A DNA stretch of 64,000 nt, taken from positions 1 to 64,000 of the forward strand of contig CADCJW010000008.1 of assembly GCA_902801845.1 (NCBI GenBank), in the 5' to 3' direction. The stretch is from an uncultured Eubacteriales bacterium. Its GTDB lineage: Bacteria; Bacillota; Clostridia; Christensenellales; CAG-138. Within the stretch, counting starts at the first letter, position 1. Each line of letters starts with the position of its first letter. The notes under the pieces were generated by a model. It was given only the letters and a program-made list of their open reading frames with translations. It was not told where the DNA came from and searched no databases. Both the position numbers and the translations under genes were made by a program. This document shows positions 1-7,822 of this stretch, piece by piece.

Positions 1-374
1 TCTTCGACGCGAAGCTGGTCCGCGAGGGCAGCAAGTACTTCGTGGAGGTGGGCGGCTACCGTCAGGAGCTCTCTCCCGACAAGGAGGAGCGGCTCCTCAG
101 CCACGACGTCCAGAGCCAGGAGATCACCCTGGGCGTGCGTCCCGAGCACACGGACGTCAACGATGAGGGCGTGGCGGCCCGGGTGGACGTGGCCGAGATG
201 ATGGGTTCCTCCGTGCACCTGCACGTGAACGCAGAGGGCCACGACGTGATCATCATCGTGCCCACGGTGGACATGAAGGGCAACTACGAGATGGGCGACA
301 CGGTCCACTTCTCCTTCGACGGCAAGGTGGCCCACGTCTTCTCCAAGGAGACCGAAAAGAATCTGGAGTTCTGA
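1..374 (+). CDS. ABC transporter ATP-binding protein, C-terminal part (MsmK/UgpC type), 5' end outside window
   Basis: The open frame enters from base 3 and ends at the TGA at 372-374, giving about 123 residues. Only the C-terminal regulatory part is present: the segment ITLGVRPEHTDV followed by a beta-rich stretch with the MGSSVHLHV and DTVHFSFD strands is typical of the TOBE/MalK C-terminal domain of ATPases that energise sugar or glycerol-phosphate importers (MalK, MsmK, UgpC). The nucleotide-binding domain lies upstream of the window, so substrate cannot be inferred. It is followed by a strong intrinsic terminator at 406-436, so it is the last gene of its transcript. Confidence 0.8.
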   Translation, partial: FDAKLVREGSKYFVEVGGYRQELSPDKEERLLSHDVQSQEITLGVRPEHTDVNDEGVAARVDVAEMMGSSVHLHVNAEGHDVIIIVPTVDMKGNYEMGDTVHFSFDGKVAHVFSKETEKNLEF

Positions 375-405
375 CACGTTCTGACTTCTGATATTGGTTG
401 CATAC

Positions 406-436
406 AGCCAGTTGGGACCTTCCCAACTGGCTTTTG
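406..436 (+). terminator. Intrinsic terminator after the ABC ATPase
   Basis: A perfect 12-base-pair stem (AGCCAGTTGGGA at 406-417 and TCCCAACTGGCT at 421-432) with a 3-base loop is followed by TTTTG. It lies 31 bases after the stop codon. The short T tract is weak, but the stem is strong. Confidence 0.8.
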
Positions 437-510
437 AAACGATGCCGGGCGTCGCGCAGGGGGGAGCAAGCCCAACGGCAGGGGCAGCCGGCCAATTTGT
501 TTCGTTTTTA

Positions 511-541
511 GTGCAAGGAAACGGGTCTCGCGTGCGTATTA
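511..541 (+). promoter_or_regulatory. Possible ECF-sigma promoter upstream of the sigma factor gene
   Basis: TGCAAGGAAAC (512-522) followed by CGTATTAG (535-542) resembles the GGAAC/GCAAC -35 and CGT -10 architecture of ECF-dependent promoters, as expected for an autoregulated sigma/anti-sigma operon. No sigma-A box of comparable quality is visible in this gap. This is pattern matching only. Confidence 0.3.
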
Positions 542-560
542 GTAGCGAAAGGAGGCGGAC

Positions 561-1079
561 ATGGAAAGAAGAAAAGACAAATATCTATCCGACAGCGACA
601 TCGTCCGCATCGTGGAGACCTATTCGGACATGCTCCTCAGGATCGCCCTGAACCGGGTCAGGAGCATCCCGGCGGCGGAGGACATCGTGCAGGGCGTTTT
701 CGAGCGGCTCATGCGCCGGCGGCCCATCTTCGAGAGCCGGGAGCACGAGAAGGCCTGGCTCATCCGCACGGCGGTGAATCTGTGCCTGAGCGACCTCAGG
801 ACCCAGAGCCGTCACGGCGATCTGCCCCTGGACGAGAACATCGCCGGGGAATTTGGAGACGACAGCTACGAGGTGCTGGACGCGGTCCAGAATCTGCCGG
901 TCCAGGACCGGTACGCCGTGTATCTCTACTACTACGAGGGTTACGGCGTGAAGGAGATCGGGCACCTGTTGAAGGAGCCCGAGGGCACCATCAGCTCCCG
1001 GCTCTCCCGGGCCCGGAAGAAGCTCAAGACCATCCTGGAAGGAGGTAACCATGGAAGACAGATACAGCAGCGCCTTTGA
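561..1079 (+). CDS. ECF-type RNA polymerase sigma factor
   Basis: A 172-residue sigma-70 family protein of ECF size. Region 2 spans about residues 20-82, with AEDIVQGVFERLM and the KAWLIRTAVNLCLSDLR helix. Region 4 spans about residues 105-157, with an HTH in EGYGVKEIGHLLKEP followed by the typical TISSRLSRARKKL recognition and end helix. The start is fixed by GAAAGGAGG eight bases upstream. Its last 29 bases overlap the next gene, a membrane protein with a short cytoplasmic N-terminus that is the expected cognate anti-sigma factor, so the two are translationally linked. Target genes are unknown. Confidence 0.9.
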   Translation: MERRKDKYLSDSDIVRIVETYSDMLLRIALNRVRSIPAAEDIVQGVFERLMRRRPIFESREHEKAWLIRTAVNLCLSDLRTQSRHGDLPLDENIAGEFGDDSYEVLDAVQNLPVQDRYAVYLYYYEGYGVKEIGHLLKEPEGTISSRLSRARKKLKTILEGGNHGRQIQQRL

Positions 1080-2739
1080 CGAAGTGCGCGCGTCCGACGA
1101 CTTCAAGGCGCGCATGGCCGACCGCATGCGGCAGCTGAACGAGATAGAGGAACCCGTGGCGCGGCGCGCGCCCGTCAGCGTCCCCCGGCGGGTGAGGAAG
1201 CGGACGCTGACCATTCTGATCGCTGCGGCCATCCTGCTGATCGGCGGCACGGCCCTGGCTCTCGGCATCAACGCCATGATCGGCGCCCGGAACCGGGCTC
1301 AAACCGCCATCGCCTCCTACCAGGCGGTGCTGGAGGGGAAGGGGCTCCCGGAGAACAGCGCGGAGCTGCCCGGCAGCAGCGTACCCGTGCCGTCCCCCTA
1401 CATCACCTACGCCCAGTTCCAGGCCGACGAGGCGGGCAAGTGGCTGCCGGATGCCATCCCGGATATGGACGTCACCGCCCAGGCCGGCGGGCTCACGGTG
1501 CGGCTGGATGCATTGATCTCCCGGACGGAGTTCGATCAGCTGGCCTGCTATCTCATCGTGGAGGGGGCCAAGCCCGTGCCCTACGCCCTGTCCGAGCTGC
1601 GCCTGTCCATCAACGGCGGCGAGCCATTGAAGACCCGGGCGGAGATGGATCGGGAGCAGAACCAGAGCTATAGCTCCCAGCCCACGCCCACGCCCTTTGA
1701 GGCCTGGAGCATGGACGATAGCGACACCAACTACCTGACCTTCCCCCTGACGGGGAATCCCCTGCGGGCCGGGACCACCTTCACCCTCACCGGCAAGCTC
1801 AACGGCGAAGCTTTCACCCTGACCTACGACTTCACCGAGGAAAAGTATGAGCAGCTCCGCCAGACCCAGCTTCAGGAGGTGAGCGCCATCGGCGCCGTCA
1901 TCGATGCCATCCCGGACGAGACCATCCCCGTGAACGTGACCGGCTGCGGATATCTGGTGGAGGAGATCGCCCTGGCCGACCACTTCATCTATTATGTGGA
2001 CACCCTGGACCCTGCCTGGCCCGCGGGCAAGGACCACCCCAGCCCGCCTTACGATACCTACGACGAAGGCCTTTGGATGGCGGTGGACGGCATGCTCTAT
2101 GAGGACGAGTTCGTCAGCGCCTCCGACGACGAGAACGGCGTCCACCACGGCATCTACCGGGCCTACTTCCCCTACGATGAGAGCAACCTGCCCGCCACAT
2201 CTCTGCTGTCCATGAGCCGGGTCATCTTCCGGATCGATTGGGCCACGAAACAGGTCACGGGGCCCAAGGATCAGGCGGAGTACGAGGCCTGGCGCAAGGA
2301 GAGCATGGAGCTATCAGCCCCGGACTACGGCACGGACTATATCGCCAAGCTCTCGGCCAAGGCGGACACCTTCACCGTTTCAGAGGTCATCTACTTCAAC
2401 GGCTGGGCCGGGTACTTCGGCCTGGTGGTGGAGACGGACCAGCCCGTGGACAAGCCCCTCTACGGCATGGATCGGCAGCCGGTGGTCACGGTGAACGGTG
2501 TGAAGCTCAACAACCACACCAACTATATCCAGACCCCCAACGACTTCATGGGCGGCTTCGACCACGACGGCAAGCGGGTGGGCTTCTGGCTGGACGCCCC
2601 GGCCCTGCGGCTCATGCCTGACACCTTCGACGTGACCGTTTCCTGGAACGGCAGCTCCGTCACCTTCACCCTCCGCAAGGCGGACTTTACGCCCGGCGAC
2701 GCCCAGCACGGGGAGTACCACAAGCTGTTCGGGTTCTAA
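1051..2739 (+). CDS. Single-pass membrane anti-sigma factor candidate (DUF4179-like)
   Basis: A 562-residue protein with about 50 charged cytoplasmic residues, one transmembrane helix at about 52-74 (TILIAAAILLIGGTALALGI) and a long extracytoplasmic region rich in beta-type segments. This layout, directly after an ECF sigma gene, is that of the DUF4179-type membrane anti-sigma factors of Firmicutes: the N-terminus would bind the sigma factor and the large exterior domain would sense an envelope signal. The start has GGAAGGAGG upstream inside the sigma gene. The signal and the release mechanism are unknown; no protease motif is seen. Confidence 0.7.
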   Translation: MEDRYSSAFDEVRASDDFKARMADRMRQLNEIEEPVARRAPVSVPRRVRKRTLTILIAAAILLIGGTALALGINAMIGARNRAQTAIASYQAVLEGKGLPENSAELPGSSVPVPSPYITYAQFQADEAGKWLPDAIPDMDVTAQAGGLTVRLDALISRTEFDQLACYLIVEGAKPVPYALSELRLSINGGEPLKTRAEMDREQNQSYSSQPTPTPFEAWSMDDSDTNYLTFPLTGNPLRAGTTFTLTGKLNGEAFTLTYDFTEEKYEQLRQTQLQEVSAIGAVIDAIPDETIPVNVTGCGYLVEEIALADHFIYYVDTLDPAWPAGKDHPSPPYDTYDEGLWMAVDGMLYEDEFVSASDDENGVHHGIYRAYFPYDESNLPATSLLSMSRVIFRIDWATKQVTGPKDQAEYEAWRKESMELSAPDYGTDYIAKLSAKADTFTVSEVIYFNGWAGYFGLVVETDQPVDKPLYGMDRQPVVTVNGVKLNNHTNYIQTPNDFMGGFDHDGKRVGFWLDAPALRLMPDTFDVTVSWNGSSVTFTLRKADFTPGDAQHGEYHKLFGF

Positions 2740-2755
2740 GAGAGATATAATATTT

Positions 2756-2905
2756 GCCGCCTTTTCTCTTTAGACAAAGAGAAAAGGCGGCGGGAAAAGA
2801 GAAACTTAAGAAGGGGACTGGCTTTTCTCATGAGAGCCATATCCCCTTCTTTGCTTCTCTTTTTTCGGTTCCTTTTTTCTCTTCTCATGAAGAGAAAAAA
2901 GGAAC
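2756..2905. repeat. Interspersed double-hairpin element, copy A (type 2: two facing GAGAAAA hairpins)
   Basis: Left hairpin: 16-bp perfect stem 2756-2771 / 2776-2791 with loop AGAC. Right hairpin: 17-bp perfect stem 2868-2884 / 2889-2905 with loop TCAT. Between them the 3' flank of the left hairpin (GGGAAAAGAGAAAC) is mirrored by TTTGCTTCTCTTTTTT before the right one. It begins 17 bases after the anti-sigma stop and ends 5 bases before the stop of the convergent SDR gene, so it may terminate or separate both transcripts. One of six copies in the window. Confidence 0.85.
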
Positions 2906-2909
2906 AAAA

Positions 2910-3680
2910 CTATTTCGCATACAGCATCCCTATCAACCGATTGGCCGCGCCGCTGGGCAATATCCGCATGAGGACGTTGATTAGGTTGTAGGAGAAGCCC
3001 GGGATATAGAGGGGCTTCACCCGCTTTTTCAGGGCCACGCGGGCGATGAGCTCGCCCACCTTTCGGGCCGGGACCCCGTTTTGCTCGTCGTGCTCCATGT
3101 GCGCCACGGAGCGAGCGATACGCCCGCCGTAGAGGCCCGCCGGGTCGTCGATCTTCTCCCGGGCAGCGGTGAATCCGGTCTTCGTGTCCCCGGGGAGCAC
3201 GGCGGTGAGGCTGATGCCGAAGGGTGAAAGCTCGTTCCCCATGGCCATGGTGTAGGACTGGACGGCGGCCTTGCTGGCGGAGTACCAGGTCTGGAAGGGG
3301 ATGGGCACGAACCCGGCCACGGAGCCCGTGTTCACGATCCGCCCGCCGCCCTGGCTGCGCATGGCGGGGATCACCGCGTTCACCATATTGGCCGTGCCGA
3401 AGAGGTTCACGTCCAGCTGCCGCTTTGCCATATCCAGCGGCGTCAGCTCCGCCGCCCCGGAGATGCCGAAGCCGGCGCAGTTGACCAGGATATCGATCCG
3501 CCCCTCCTTTTCCAGGACCTGATTTACGGCGGCCCGGGCGCTTTGCTCATCCGCCACGTCGCAGGGGATGTCCCCATGCCGGCTCAGAGCGTAGACCGTG
3601 CAGCCTCGTTCCCGCAGCGCCTTCACCGCGGCCAGGCCGATGCCGCTGGTGCCGCCGGTGACGATGACAACCTTATTCAT
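2910..3680 (-). CDS. SDR-family oxidoreductase, candidate 3-ketosphinganine-type reductase
   Basis: A 256-residue classical short-chain dehydrogenase/reductase. The NAD(P)-binding glycine motif TGGTSGIG is at residues 8-15, NCAG at 67-70, catalytic Ser120 (NTGSVAG), Tyr133 and Lys137 (YSASK). The C-terminal tail (LINVLMRILPSGAANRLIGML) is hydrophobic and basic, as in SDRs acting on lipid substrates at the membrane. It overlaps the upstream serine palmitoyltransferase-like gene by 8 bases, so the two are co-translated; in sphingoid-base synthesis the ketone made by the transferase is reduced by exactly such an enzyme. The SDR assignment is firm; the substrate is inferred from context. Confidence 0.8.
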   Translation of the reverse strand: MNKVVIVTGGTSGIGLAAVKALRERGCTVYALSRHGDIPCDVADEQSARAAVNQVLEKEGRIDILVNCAGFGISGAAELTPLDMAKRQLDVNLFGTANMVNAVIPAMRSQGGGRIVNTGSVAGFVPIPFQTWYSASKAAVQSYTMAMGNELSPFGISLTAVLPGDTKTGFTAAREKIDDPAGLYGGRIARSVAHMEHDEQNGVPARKVGELIARVALKKRVKPLYIPGFSYNLINVLMRILPSGAANRLIGMLYAK

Positions 3681-4851
3681 GGTCCGCCCCCAAAACCCGC
3701 TGGATCACGTCCGCCGCCTCATCCAGCAAGGCCGAACTGTGGGTGGCCATCAGGCTGGTTCGGAGCATGCACCCGTCCGTGGGAGCGGCGGGAGGGAGGA
3801 CCGTGTTCACATAGACCCCGTTATCATAGAGCGCCTTGGCCACCCGCAGCGTCCGCTCCATCTCATAGGTGAAGATGGGCACGATGGGCGTCCGGCTCTC
3901 CCGGATGGCGAGCCCCCGGGAGGTCAGCGCCTTGCGGAAATGGTCGCTGAGGTCGGCGAGCCGCCGGGGCAGCTCCGGGTGGGCCTCCAGATGCCGCAGG
4001 GCCGCCAGGGCCGTGGCGCAGCTGGCCGGGGGAATGGAGGCGGAGAAGATGAAGGGCCGGGAAGCGTGGCGCACATAGTCCACTACCCGCTCGTCCGCGG
4101 CCATGTAGCCGCCGAGACTGGCCAGTGACTTGGAGAAGGTGCCCATGTACACGTCCACCTGATCTTCCAAACCGAAGTGGCTGGCGGTGCCCCGGCCGCC
4201 CTCGCCGATGGTGCCCAGACCGTGGGCGTCGTCCACCATGACCCGGGCCCCGTATTGCCTGGCCAGGCGCACGATGTTGGGCAGGTCCGCGATGTCGCCG
4301 CCCATGCTGAACACGCCGTCCGTGATGACGAGGGCCCCGGCGGTCTCGGGGACCTGCTGCAGGCACCGCTCCAGATCCGCCATATCGTTGTGCCGGTAGC
4401 GGAGCATGCGGCCGAAGCTCAGGCGGGTGCCGTCATAGATGCTGGCGTGGTTCTCCCGATCCAGGATCATATAGTCGCTGCGGCCCACTAGGGCGCTGAT
4501 GATGCCCAGGTTGCTCTGGAAGCCGGTGGAGAAGGTCATGACCGCCTCCTTGCGGAGGAACCTGGCCAATTCCGCCTCCAACTCCAGGTGCAGCGTGAGG
4601 GTGCCGTTCAAAAACCGGGAGCCCGAGCAGCCGGTGCCAAACTCCTCCAAAGCCCGGATGCCCGCCTCCACCACTTCGGGGCAGCTGGTGAGGCCCAGAT
4701 AGTTGTTGGAGCCCAGCATTATCCGCCGCTGCCCCTCCATGATCACCTCGGGCCCCTGCCGGGTCTCCAGGGCGTGAAAATAGGGATAGATGCCCTTTTC
4801 CTTATATTCATCCACCAGCGACGGGGCATAGCATTTTGCAAACAGATCCAT
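3673..4851 (-). CDS. Serine palmitoyltransferase-like alpha-oxoamine synthase
   Basis: A 392-residue PLP enzyme of the alpha-oxoamine synthase family, which condenses an amino acid with an acyl-CoA. Lys241 sits in GTFSKSLASLGGYM, the form seen in serine palmitoyltransferases, whereas glycine C-acetyltransferase (also in this window) has GTFGKALGG. His135 (ENHASI), Asp207 and His210 (VDDAHGLG) are in their PLP-contact positions, and GSRFLNGT and SRPFIFSAS also fit the bacteroidal SPT group as I recall it. BioF-type 8-amino-7-oxononanoate synthase is the alternative, but no biotin gene is near. RBS AAGGAG precedes ATG; a perfect sigma-A promoter lies upstream. Confidence 0.75.
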   Translation of the reverse strand: MDLFAKCYAPSLVDEYKEKGIYPYFHALETRQGPEVIMEGQRRIMLGSNNYLGLTSCPEVVEAGIRALEEFGTGCSGSRFLNGTLTLHLELEAELARFLRKEAVMTFSTGFQSNLGIISALVGRSDYMILDRENHASIYDGTRLSFGRMLRYRHNDMADLERCLQQVPETAGALVITDGVFSMGGDIADLPNIVRLARQYGARVMVDDAHGLGTIGEGGRGTASHFGLEDQVDVYMGTFSKSLASLGGYMAADERVVDYVRHASRPFIFSASIPPASCATALAALRHLEAHPELPRRLADLSDHFRKALTSRGLAIRESRTPIVPIFTYEMERTLRVAKALYDNGVYVNTVLPPAAPTDGCMLRTSLMATHSSALLDEAADVIQRVLGADHE

Positions 4852-4894
4852 GGGCGTACTCCTTTTGATGGTACAAAATTTTGAATGATAAGAC

Positions 4895-4923
4895 AGTATA
4901 TAGATAAAGACCTATTCTGTCAA
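4895..4923 (-). promoter_or_regulatory. Sigma-A promoter for the SPT-like/SDR operon
   Basis: On the minus strand TTGACA (plus-strand 4918-4923) and TATACT (4895-4900) are separated by exactly 17 bases. The -35 box lies inside the first of two direct repeats (4914-4930). Confidence 0.75.
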
Positions 4924-4965
4924 ACAAAAGTGGCAATTCTTAAGAATATTCTGTCGAACCAAAAG
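4914..4965. promoter_or_regulatory. Paired direct repeats and palindrome, candidate operator of the SPT-like operon
   Basis: ATTCTGTCAAACAAAAG (4914-4930) recurs as ATTCTGTCGAACCAAAAG (4948-4965), 34 bases apart, about three helical turns. Between them is the perfect 12-base palindrome ATTCTTAAGAAT (4936-4947). The first repeat covers the -35 of the minus-strand promoter, so a bound protein would block it. A third, inverted and weaker copy may lie at 4862-4879. The binding protein is unknown. Confidence 0.5.
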
Positions 4966-4986
4966 GATTTTTATGTTCACAGGCCA

Positions 4987-5015
4987 TTGACAAACGGGGG
5001 CGCATCTGATATAAA
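4987..5015 (+). promoter_or_regulatory. Sigma-A promoter for the regulator-potABCD operon
   Basis: TTGACA (4987-4992), 17-base spacer, TATAAA (5010-5015), about 54 bases before the start codon of the XRE-cupin gene. Confidence 0.75.
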
Positions 5016-5040
5016 TCTGTATGATTTCGTTTAGTGATTG

Positions 5041-5055
5041 TAAACTTGAAGTTTA
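5041..5055. promoter_or_regulatory. Palindrome in the 5' leader, candidate autoregulatory operator
   Basis: TAAACTTGAAGTTTA is a perfect 7+1+7 inverted repeat placed between the promoter and the ribosome binding site. A half-related GTTTAGTGATTGTAAAC precedes it. The position suits repression of the operon by its own first product. Confidence 0.4.
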
Positions 5056-5068
5056 GAAAGGCTAACGC

Positions 5069-5611
5069 ATGGAGATCGGGAGCAAGATAAAGCGTCTCAG
5101 GGTCCGCCTGGGCCTCACCCAGGAGGAGCTGGCGGCCCGTACGGAGCTCACCAAGGGGTTCATCTCCCAGCTGGAGCGGGACATCACCTCGCCCTCCATC
5201 GCCACCCTCATGGACATCCTGGAAGCTCTGGGCACCAACGTGAGCGAGTTCTTCAGCGACCGGGAGGACGATGGCGTCCTGGTCTATTCCGCTGAGGACA
5301 TGTTCATCAAGGTGGACGAGGAGGCGGGGGTGAGCATCCGCTGGCTGGTGACCAACGCCCAGCGGAACGCCCTGGAGCCCATTTTGGTGACGTTGGCTCC
5401 CGGCGCGTCCACGGAGGTGGAAGACCCCCACGAGGGGGAGGAGTTCGGCTACGTGCTTTCCGGCACCATCACCCTTATCTCCGGCGAGCAGAAGCGCAAG
5501 GTCCGGCGGGGGGACGCCTTTTATTTCCGCCCCAACGGGATACACTATCTGACCAACAGCGGCAAAACCGAGGGGAAGGTGCTTTGGGTGAGCACGCCGC
5601 CCTCATTCTAA
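5069..5611 (+). CDS. XRE-family regulator with cupin domain (PuuR-like), likely controls potABCD
   Basis: A 180-residue two-domain regulator. Residues 5-60 form an XRE helix-turn-helix (GSKIKRLRVRLGLTQEELAARTELTKGFISQLERD); residues 110-178 form a cupin with HEGEEFGYVLSGTI and GDAFYFRPNGIHY. This arrangement is known from PuuR-type regulators that sense polyamines or other small molecules. It is first gene of the operon, 21 bases before potA, which supports a role as polyamine-responsive regulator of transport. The effector is inferred. The RBS GAAAGG is 9 bases before ATG. Confidence 0.85.
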   Translation: MEIGSKIKRLRVRLGLTQEELAARTELTKGFISQLERDITSPSIATLMDILEALGTNVSEFFSDREDDGVLVYSAEDMFIKVDEEAGVSIRWLVTNAQRNALEPILVTLAPGASTEVEDPHEGEEFGYVLSGTITLISGEQKRKVRRGDAFYFRPNGIHYLTNSGKTEGKVLWVSTPPSF

Positions 5612-5632
5612 CAACAGCGGGAGGAACGGATC

Positions 5633-7006
5633 ATGGGAAAAAGGTTGATCGAGCTTAGGGATGTTTCCAAGGAATACGACGGGGATCTGGCCCTGGACCA
5701 TGTGAACCTGTACATCAACGACGGCGAGTTTTTGACGCTGCTGGGGCCCTCCGGCTGCGGCAAGACCACCATGCTCCGGCTCATCGCGGGCTTCATCATG
5801 CCCACCACGGGCCAGATCCTGATGAACGGCACGGACATCGCCAAGGTCCCCCCCTATAAGCGGGAGATCAACACCGTCTTCCAGAAATACGCCCTGTTCC
5901 CGCACCTGAACGTCTTCGACAACATCGCCTTCGGCCTGCGGATCAAGAAGACCCCCAAGGATCAGATCGAAAAGAAGGTGGAGGCCATGCTGAAGCTGGT
6001 GAACCTGGAAGGTTACGGCAAGCGCTGGATCGACCAGCTTTCCGGCGGTCAGCAGCAGCGGGTGGCCATCGCCCGGGCTCTCGTGAACCAGCCCAAGGTG
6101 CTCCTTTTGGACGAGCCCCTGGGCGCTCTTGACCTGAAGCTCCGCAAGGAGATGCAGGTGGAATTGAAGCGCATGCAGCAGCAGCTGGGCATCACCTTCA
6201 TCTACGTGACCCACGATCAGGAGGAGGCCCTCACCATGTCCGACACCATCGTGGTCATGAAGGACGGCGTCATCCAGCAGATCGGCAAGCCCACCGACAT
6301 CTACAACGAGCCCAACAACCCCTTCGTGGCGGACTTCATCGGCGAGAGCAACATCGTTCCCGCCGTCATGCTGGAGGACTACAAGGTTCGCATGAAGGGC
6401 ATGACCTTCCCCTGCGTGGACGCCGGCTTCGGCAAGAACGTGGAGGTGGACGTGGTCATCCGCCCCGAGGACATCGACATCGTTTCCCCCGAGAAGGCCC
6501 GGATGGTGGGCAAGGTGGTCTCCGTAGTCTTCAAAGGCGTCCACTATGAGATCGACGTGGACTGCGGCGGCTACGAGTGGGTGGTCCAATCCACGGACTA
6601 TGCCGCCGTGGGCGACACCGTGGGCATCTCCATTCCCCCGGACGCTATCCACGTCATGAAGAAGACCCGGGAGAAGAACCTGTTCGACGCTGAGGTCTGG
6701 CCCGGCGAGGGCATGATCTACATCGACGACGTGGGCTTCCCCGCCAACGATCTGGAGGGGTACGAAAAGAAGGAGATCGCCCTGGTGGAGATCGCCCCCG
6801 AGAAGGTGCGGATCGTGAACCCCAAGGACGCCAAGCTCACCGGCGTCATCAAGGGCTGCATGTTCCTCGGCACCCACTACCAGATCACCGTCTCCTGCGA
6901 GGAGAACGACTGGATCGCCCATTCCGAGGAGTTCATGGAGGACGGCGAAGAGGTGGGCATCCTGGTGGATGCCAAGGACCTCGTTCTGACGGACAAGAAG
7001 GAGTAA
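5633..7006 (+). CDS. potA: Spermidine/putrescine ABC transporter ATPase PotA with duplicated C-terminal domain
   Basis: 457 residues, about 80-90 longer than usual PotA. Walker A GPSGCGKT at 38-45, signature LSGGQ at 137-141, Walker B VLLLDEP at 156-162, switch His194. The extra length comes from an internal duplication of the TOBE-type regulatory unit: residues 277-341 ([29 protein letters not shown]) and 388-452 ([29 protein letters not shown]) align by eye. It hydrolyses ATP to drive polyamine uptake through PotB and PotC. RBS GGGAGGAACGG lies before ATG; potB begins 6 bases after its stop. Confidence 0.9.
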   Translation: MGKRLIELRDVSKEYDGDLALDHVNLYINDGEFLTLLGPSGCGKTTMLRLIAGFIMPTTGQILMNGTDIAKVPPYKREINTVFQKYALFPHLNVFDNIAFGLRIKKTPKDQIEKKVEAMLKLVNLEGYGKRWIDQLSGGQQQRVAIARALVNQPKVLLLDEPLGALDLKLRKEMQVELKRMQQQLGITFIYVTHDQEEALTMSDTIVVMKDGVIQQIGKPTDIYNEPNNPFVADFIGESNIVPAVMLEDYKVRMKGMTFPCVDAGFGKNVEVDVVIRPEDIDIVSPEKARMVGKVVSVVFKGVHYEIDVDCGGYEWVVQSTDYAAVGDTVGISIPPDAIHVMKKTREKNLFDAEVWPGEGMIYIDDVGFPANDLEGYEKKEIALVEIAPEKVRIVNPKDAKLTGVIKGCMFLGTHYQITVSCEENDWIAHSEEFMEDGEEVGILVDAKDLVLTDKKE

Positions 7007-7012
7007 AGGCCC

Positions 7013-7822
7013 ATGAAGCGCAAGTTCTTCGCCTTTCCCTACATCGTGTGGATGGTCCTGTTCATCGCGGTGCCCATGCTGTTCATTTTCTACTATGCTT
7101 TCAACGTGAACGGCCAGTGGACCACCCGGGTGTTCCTGGAGACCCTGTGGAACATGGACTATTGGCGCACCCTGTTTCGGAGCATCCTCATGGCCCTGGG
7201 CACCACGGCCATCTGCCTGCTGCTGGGATATCCCATCGCCTACATCCTCTCCAACATGAAGAAGACGGTGGCGGGCTTTATCTCCGTCCTGTTCTTCGTG
7301 CCCATGTGGATGAACTTCGTGCTTCGGACCTACGCCTGGAGCGCCATCATCGAGTACGCCATCCCCGATCTTCTGGGGCTCGCCAAGTCCATCACCGCCA
7401 CGCCCGCCGGCCGGACTTTGGCCGTGCTGCTGGTGCTGGTCTACGACTTTTTGCCCTTCATGGTCCTGCCCCTCTACAACACCCTGTCCAAGCTGGATAA
7501 GTCCCTGCTGGAAGCGGCACGGGATCTGGGCGCGGACGGCCGGACCGCCTTCATGCGGGTGGTGCTGCCCCTGTCGGTGCCCGGCATCGTGTCCGGCATC
7601 ACCATGGTGTTCGTGCCGGCCATCACCGCCTTCACCGTTCCGGCCCTCATCGGCATGGGCAACTATTCCCTCTACGGCAACGTGATCGACAACGCCTTCA
7701 AGATCCATCCCCAGTACGCCATCGGCTCCACCCTGTCCATCGTGCTGCTGCTGTTCGTGCTGGTGAGCACAGTCATCATGAACTACTTCGACACCGATAA
7801 GGAAGGAGGGAGCATCCTGTGA
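7013..7822 (+). CDS. potB: Spermidine/putrescine ABC transporter permease PotB
   Basis: 269 residues with six predicted transmembrane segments, the first at about residues 8-26. The cytoplasmic coupling motif of importer permeases appears as EAARDLGADGRTAFMRVVLPLSVPG, the EAA loop that docks to PotA. Length and gene order match the family. The ribosome binding site is the GGAG at the very end of potA. It forms the channel heterodimer with PotC. Confidence 0.92.
   Translation: MKRKFFAFPYIVWMVLFIAVPMLFIFYYAFNVNGQWTTRVFLETLWNMDYWRTLFRSILMALGTTAICLLLGYPIAYILSNMKKTVAGFISVLFFVPMWMNFVLRTYAWSAIIEYAIPDLLGLAKSITATPAGRTLAVLLVLVYDFLPFMVLPLYNTLSKLDKSLLEAARDLGADGRTAFMRVVLPLSVPGIVSGITMVFVPAITAFTVPALIGMGNYSLYGNVIDNAFKIHPQYAIGSTLSIVLLLFVLVSTVIMNYFDTDKEGGSIL

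Noticed and set aside
3673..4851. Annotating the SPT-like enzyme as a second glycine C-acetyltransferase or BioF
   Set aside because: The lysine motif GTFSKS and the neighbouring SDR fit the SPT group; Kbl and BioF have GTFGKA or GTLGKA, and no biotin genes are nearby.
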